DNA of 64,000 nucleotides from Pseudomonas fluorescens (lineage in GTDB: Bacteria > Pseudomonadota > Gammaproteobacteria > Pseudomonadales > Pseudomonadaceae): contig NZ_CP148752.1 in assembly GCF_040448305.1 (NCBI RefSeq), forward strand, positions 2,232,001 through 2,296,000, given 5' to 3'. How positions within the stretch are numbered: the first letter of the stretch is position 1; each line of letters begins with the position of its first letter. Position numbers and translations under genes: made by a program. Of the stretch, positions 62,676 through 64,000 are shown piece after piece. The notes under the pieces were generated by a model. It worked only from the letters and a program-made list of their open reading frames with translations, did not search any database and had not been told where the DNA came from.

Positions 62676-63076
62676 AAAAGACACCTCTGCTCAACATTGC
62701 GCTGTCGCGACTGATCGCGTCTTTGGGACACGGCGACTTGGTTGTCATCGGGGATGCGGGCCTGCCGGTTCCACCGGGCGTTGAATTGATCGACCTGGCC
62801 CTGACCCATGGCATTCCGGATTTTGTCAGCACCTTGAAGGTCGTGCTCAGCGAGATGCAGGTCGAAAGCCATGTGCTGGCTCAGGAAATCTTCGATAAAA
62901 AGCCGTCGGCCCTGGTCGCGCTGGAAGCGCTGGATGGCGAAGGTGTGTTGGGTCGGCGTGAGTTGCTCACCCATGAGCAATTCAAGGTCCTGAGCCGACA
63001 AGCCAGAGCGATTGTTCGTACAGGCGAATGCCAACCGTACTGCAACATTGTGCTGGTCGCCGGCGTTACGTTTTGA
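62672..63076 (+). CDS. rbsD: D-ribose pyranase
   Basis: RbsD, 134 residues, interconverts the pyran and furan forms of ribose so that ribokinase can act. Motifs include SRLIASLGHGDLVVIGDAGL with the catalytic histidine, DLALTHGIPDFVSTLKVVL and the C-terminal RTGECQPYCNIVLVAGVTF. The start overlaps the rbsK stop (ATGA). Length is normal. In this operon it is the sixth gene; the nucleoside hydrolase lies downstream. Confidence 0.96.
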   Translation: MKKTPLLNIALSRLIASLGHGDLVVIGDAGLPVPPGVELIDLALTHGIPDFVSTLKVVLSEMQVESHVLAQEIFDKKPSALVALEALDGEGVLGRRELLTHEQFKVLSRQARAIVRTGECQPYCNIVLVAGVTF

Positions 63077-63149
63077 TGGGCTGTCTGCGTTTTGATGTTC
63101 CCGGTACAAGGCGTGCGCCCCGTATCGCTATGCTCAGAAACTGCACCCA

Positions 63150-64000
63150 TTGCTCTGGAGCCTGCTGCTTTTGTCCCTGAAGACCGCAACGAACGCCCAC
63201 GCGGCACCAAAGATCGACCTGATCATCGACACCGATCCGGGGGCTGACGACGTTGTTGCCCTGTTGTTCGCCCTGGCATCGCCGGACGAATTGAATGTCC
63301 GGGCATTGACCACCGTTGCCGGCAACGTTCGCCTGGACAAGACTTCGCGCAATGCGCGACTGGCCCGGGAGTGGGCGGGGCGCGAAGAGGTTCCGGTCTA
63401 TGCGGGGGCGCCCAAACCCCTGGTGCGCACACCCATCTATGCCGAGGATATTCATGGCACGGAAGGGTTGTCGGGCATTGCCGTGCAGGAGCCCAGGAAA
63501 GGCCTGGCCAAGGGCAGCGCCATCACTTATCTGATCGATACCCTGAAATCTGCCGAGCCCCACAGCATTACCATCGCCATGCTAGGCCCACAGACCAACC
63601 TGGCCCTGGCGCTGATCCAGGAGCCGGGTATCGTTCAGGGTATCAAGGAAGTGGTGGTCATGGGCGGTGCGCACTTCAACGGCGGCAATATCACGCCGGT
63701 GGCCGAGTTCAACCTGTTCGCCGACCCGCAAGCGGCCGAAGTGGTGCTCAACAGTGGCGTGAAGCTGACCTACCTGTCGCTGGATGTGACCCACAAGATC
63801 CTTACCAGCGAAGCGCGCCTGAACCAGATTGCCGCGCTGAATAACAACGCCAGCCGATTGGTGAGCGACATTCTCAATGAATACATCAAGGGCGACATGG
63901 AGCACTACGGCCTTCCAGGCGGCCCGGTGCATGACGCCACGGTTGTCGCTTATCTGCTCAAGCCGCAATTGTTCAGCGGTCGCTCGGTCAACGTGGTGGT
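63150..64000 (+). CDS. Inosine-uridine preferring nucleoside hydrolase (partial, start uncertain)
   Basis: A nucleoside hydrolase cut by the window edge after about 283 codons. The calcium-binding signature is LIIDTDPGADDVVALLFALA. The family also shows TTVAGNVRLDKTSRNARLA, EDIHGTEGLSG, ITIAMLGPQTNLALAL and EVVVMGGAHFNGGNITPVAE, then GPVHDATVVAYLL. It would split nucleosides into base and ribose, which feeds RbsK. The frame upstream has a signal-like LLWSLLLLSLKTATNAHA, so the enzyme may be periplasmic. No ATG lies in frame after the preceding stop; the TTG at 63150 is a guess. Confidence 0.85.
   Translation, partial: MLWSLLLLSLKTATNAHAAPKIDLIIDTDPGADDVVALLFALASPDELNVRALTTVAGNVRLDKTSRNARLAREWAGREEVPVYAGAPKPLVRTPIYAEDIHGTEGLSGIAVQEPRKGLAKGSAITYLIDTLKSAEPHSITIAMLGPQTNLALALIQEPGIVQGIKEVVVMGGAHFNGGNITPVAEFNLFADPQAAEVVLNSGVKLTYLSLDVTHKILTSEARLNQIAALNNNASRLVSDILNEYIKGDMEHYGLPGGPVHDATVVAYLLKPQLFSGRSVNVV

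Overview
The window is about 64 kb of GC-rich chromosome from a member of the Pseudomonas fluorescens group. The evidence is the order leuC-leuD-methyltransferase-leuB-asd-asd2-fimV-truA-trpF-accD-folC-dedD-cvpA-purF-metZ-SDR, which is the pseudomonad arrangement, together with REP elements of the type TTCGCGAGC...GCTCCCACA, an RsmE-type CsrA protein and a periplasmic glutaminase-asparaginase. This assignment comes from recalled gene order and protein families; no database was searched.

Layout. 1-3061: the 5' part of a five-PAS GGDEF protein and a LysR regulator, both on the minus strand. 3209-21731: a long plus-strand housekeeping run for leucine, threonine/methionine/lysine (asd), tryptophan, fatty acid, folate, purine and methionine synthesis, plus fimV and truA. 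21967-22354: tRNA-Val(UAC) and two identical tRNA-Asp(GUC) genes. 22733-31296: an iron-siderophore operon with an ECF sigma factor, FecR-like anti-sigma factor, TonB-dependent receptor, binding protein, two permeases, an ATPase and a FhuF-like ferric reductase, behind a possible Fur box. 31373-37241: an L-rhamnonate catabolic cluster (dehydratase, aldolase, aldehyde dehydrogenase, MFS importer) with a divergent LysR regulator whose 3' end is frameshifted. 37381-42958: a Tat-exported molybdenum hydroxylase with its iron-sulfur subunit, a triheme cytochrome c and an XdhC-type maturation factor. 43090-44373: a PuuB-like FAD oxidase.

44558-49104 is the accessory part. A tRNA-Val(GAC) gene is followed by a group II intron with its reverse transcriptase, a truncated phage-like gene, a badly decayed minus-strand gene and a trypsin-like lipoprotein. 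The segment is bounded by two imperfect direct repeats of about 75 bp that include the 3' end of the tRNA and its terminator. I read it as the eroded remains of an island that used the tRNA-Val gene as its attachment site, later hit by a retroelement that landed just behind the terminator hairpin.

49288-56911: mixed genes (DUF1254 protein, a small hypothetical, exported beta-carbonic anhydrase, DUF2214 membrane protein, rsmE-like csrA, SPOR lipoprotein, DUF1654-endA pair, ansB, a coiled-coil hypothetical). 57104-64000: a ribose operon rbsBACRKD continuing into a nucleoside hydrolase cut by the window edge, with a clear sigma-70 promoter and a palindromic LacI-family operator in front of rbsB.

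The strongest candidates for something new are the eroded tRNA-Val island with its decayed, unrecognised gene, and the iron operon in which a surface-signalling system, a complete ABC importer and a ferric reductase are joined. I did not find a convincing undescribed defence or CRISPR system.
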